Positions 31,225 through 31,424 of a stretch of DNA of 31,424 bases are shown one piece after another (within the stretch, counting starts at the first letter, position 1; every line of letters begins with the position of its first letter). Position numbers and translations under genes: made by a program. The notes below the pieces were generated by a model, which did not search any database, was not told the DNA's origin, and worked only from the letters and a program-made list of their open reading frames with translations. The stretch comes from JBGQBN01 sp041494805. GTDB taxonomy: Bacteria > Acidobacteriota > Terriglobia > Terriglobales > Acidobacteriaceae. The stretch lies in contig JBGQBN010000051.1 in assembly GCA_041494805.1 (NCBI GenBank), forward strand, positions 1 to 31,424, read 5' to 3'.

Positions 31225-31424
31225 ATGCACTGGCAAGAAAGAGCCGTCAAGAACATCCAAGAAGTCTTGGGGCGAGTTCAAGGCGACAGACTGTTTCAGC
31301 TAATCAAAGCTGCTGCTGCTCTCAAGGGATCGGAGTCCACGTTTGAGCGTATCGCCCGAGCCGCGAAGGCCGAGGATATGGCAGGTGTGTTGGACTACTT
31401 CGCGGAGATCAGATGGGGTCTGAC
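31225..31424 (+). CDS. Protein of unknown function, 3'-truncated by the window end
   Basis: ATG 31225 with GGAGGA about nine nt upstream opens a frame that stays open to the window end (66 residues seen, beginning MHWQERAVKNIQEVLGRVQG). The visible part is helical and charged (RIARAAKAEDMAGVLDYFAE). I do not recognise the family. An in-frame ATG at 31156 would add 23 residues, but GGAGGA lies only one nt from it, so 31225 is preferred. It is separated from the frameshifted gene by about 117 nt. Confidence 0.55.
   Translation, partial: MHWQERAVKNIQEVLGRVQGDRLFQLIKAAAALKGSESTFERIARAAKAEDMAGVLDYFAEIRWGL

Noticed and set aside
1..31424. CRISPR array, tRNA, rRNA or transposase
   Set aside because: No regularly spaced repeat array, cloverleaf with GTTCGAATC-type T-arm, rRNA segment or transposase motif was seen on reading both strands; a tool search could still find divergent ones.

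Overview
The window looks like a chromosomal stretch of a GC-rich heterotrophic bacterium, most likely an Acidobacteriota member (Terriglobia-like). This is inferred from the style of the small secreted proteins (for example the 'VWVN..SGVYH...WYG' tail at 5423-5872), the fused aroD-aroE gene, and the mix of isolated housekeeping genes, Ior-type molybdoenzymes and an M28 peptidase. No rRNA, tRNA, CRISPR array, transposase or integrase was recognised.

Layout. 1-769 is the 3' end of a Pro/Gln/Asn-rich protein built on a 96-bp tandem repeat. A 570-bp hairpin-rich gap follows, then trpE (minus), divergent from an MBL-fold hydrolase and a Glu/Leu/Phe/Val dehydrogenase. Next come a small secreted protein, pgsA overlapping an AMMECR1-domain gene, a secreted protein of unknown function (minus), aroDE, a secreted beta-helix protein (minus) and a small membrane protein (minus). 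12.9-14.7 kb holds an isolated GvpL/GvpF-family gene between two long non-coding stretches rich in dyads, ending in a strong intrinsic terminator. 14.7-17.6 kb holds an M28 peptidase, a DksA/TraR zinc-finger protein and a membrane-anchored TPR protein. An aldo/keto reductase (minus) is divergent from an Ior-like two-subunit molybdenum hydroxylase. 21.7-24.6 kb is the conserved lipid/ribosome cluster DUF177 (yceD)-rpmF-plsX-fabD behind a good sigma-70-like promoter.

24.7-29.3 kb (minus) is an efflux operon read tetR > hlyD-like adaptor > ABC ATPase > ABC-2 permease. All four genes are joined by 4-nt overlaps, with a palindromic operator candidate over the promoter and ribosome-binding site. 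A small membrane-anchored protein follows after a short intergenic repeat. The last 2 kb looks accessory and is more AT-rich. It has a Pro-rich secreted protein, a possible 38-residue secreted peptide, a 169-bp nested inverted-repeat element, a secreted protein whose C-terminus is displaced by an A7 tract, and a gene running off the window end.

I see no clearly new multi-gene system. The best leads are the lone GvpL/F gene with its regulatory flanks, the 169-bp element, the A7 frameshift, the unannotated secreted peptide, and two hairpin-rich intergenic regions that may encode RNAs. All family names rest on motif recognition by eye; nothing was searched.
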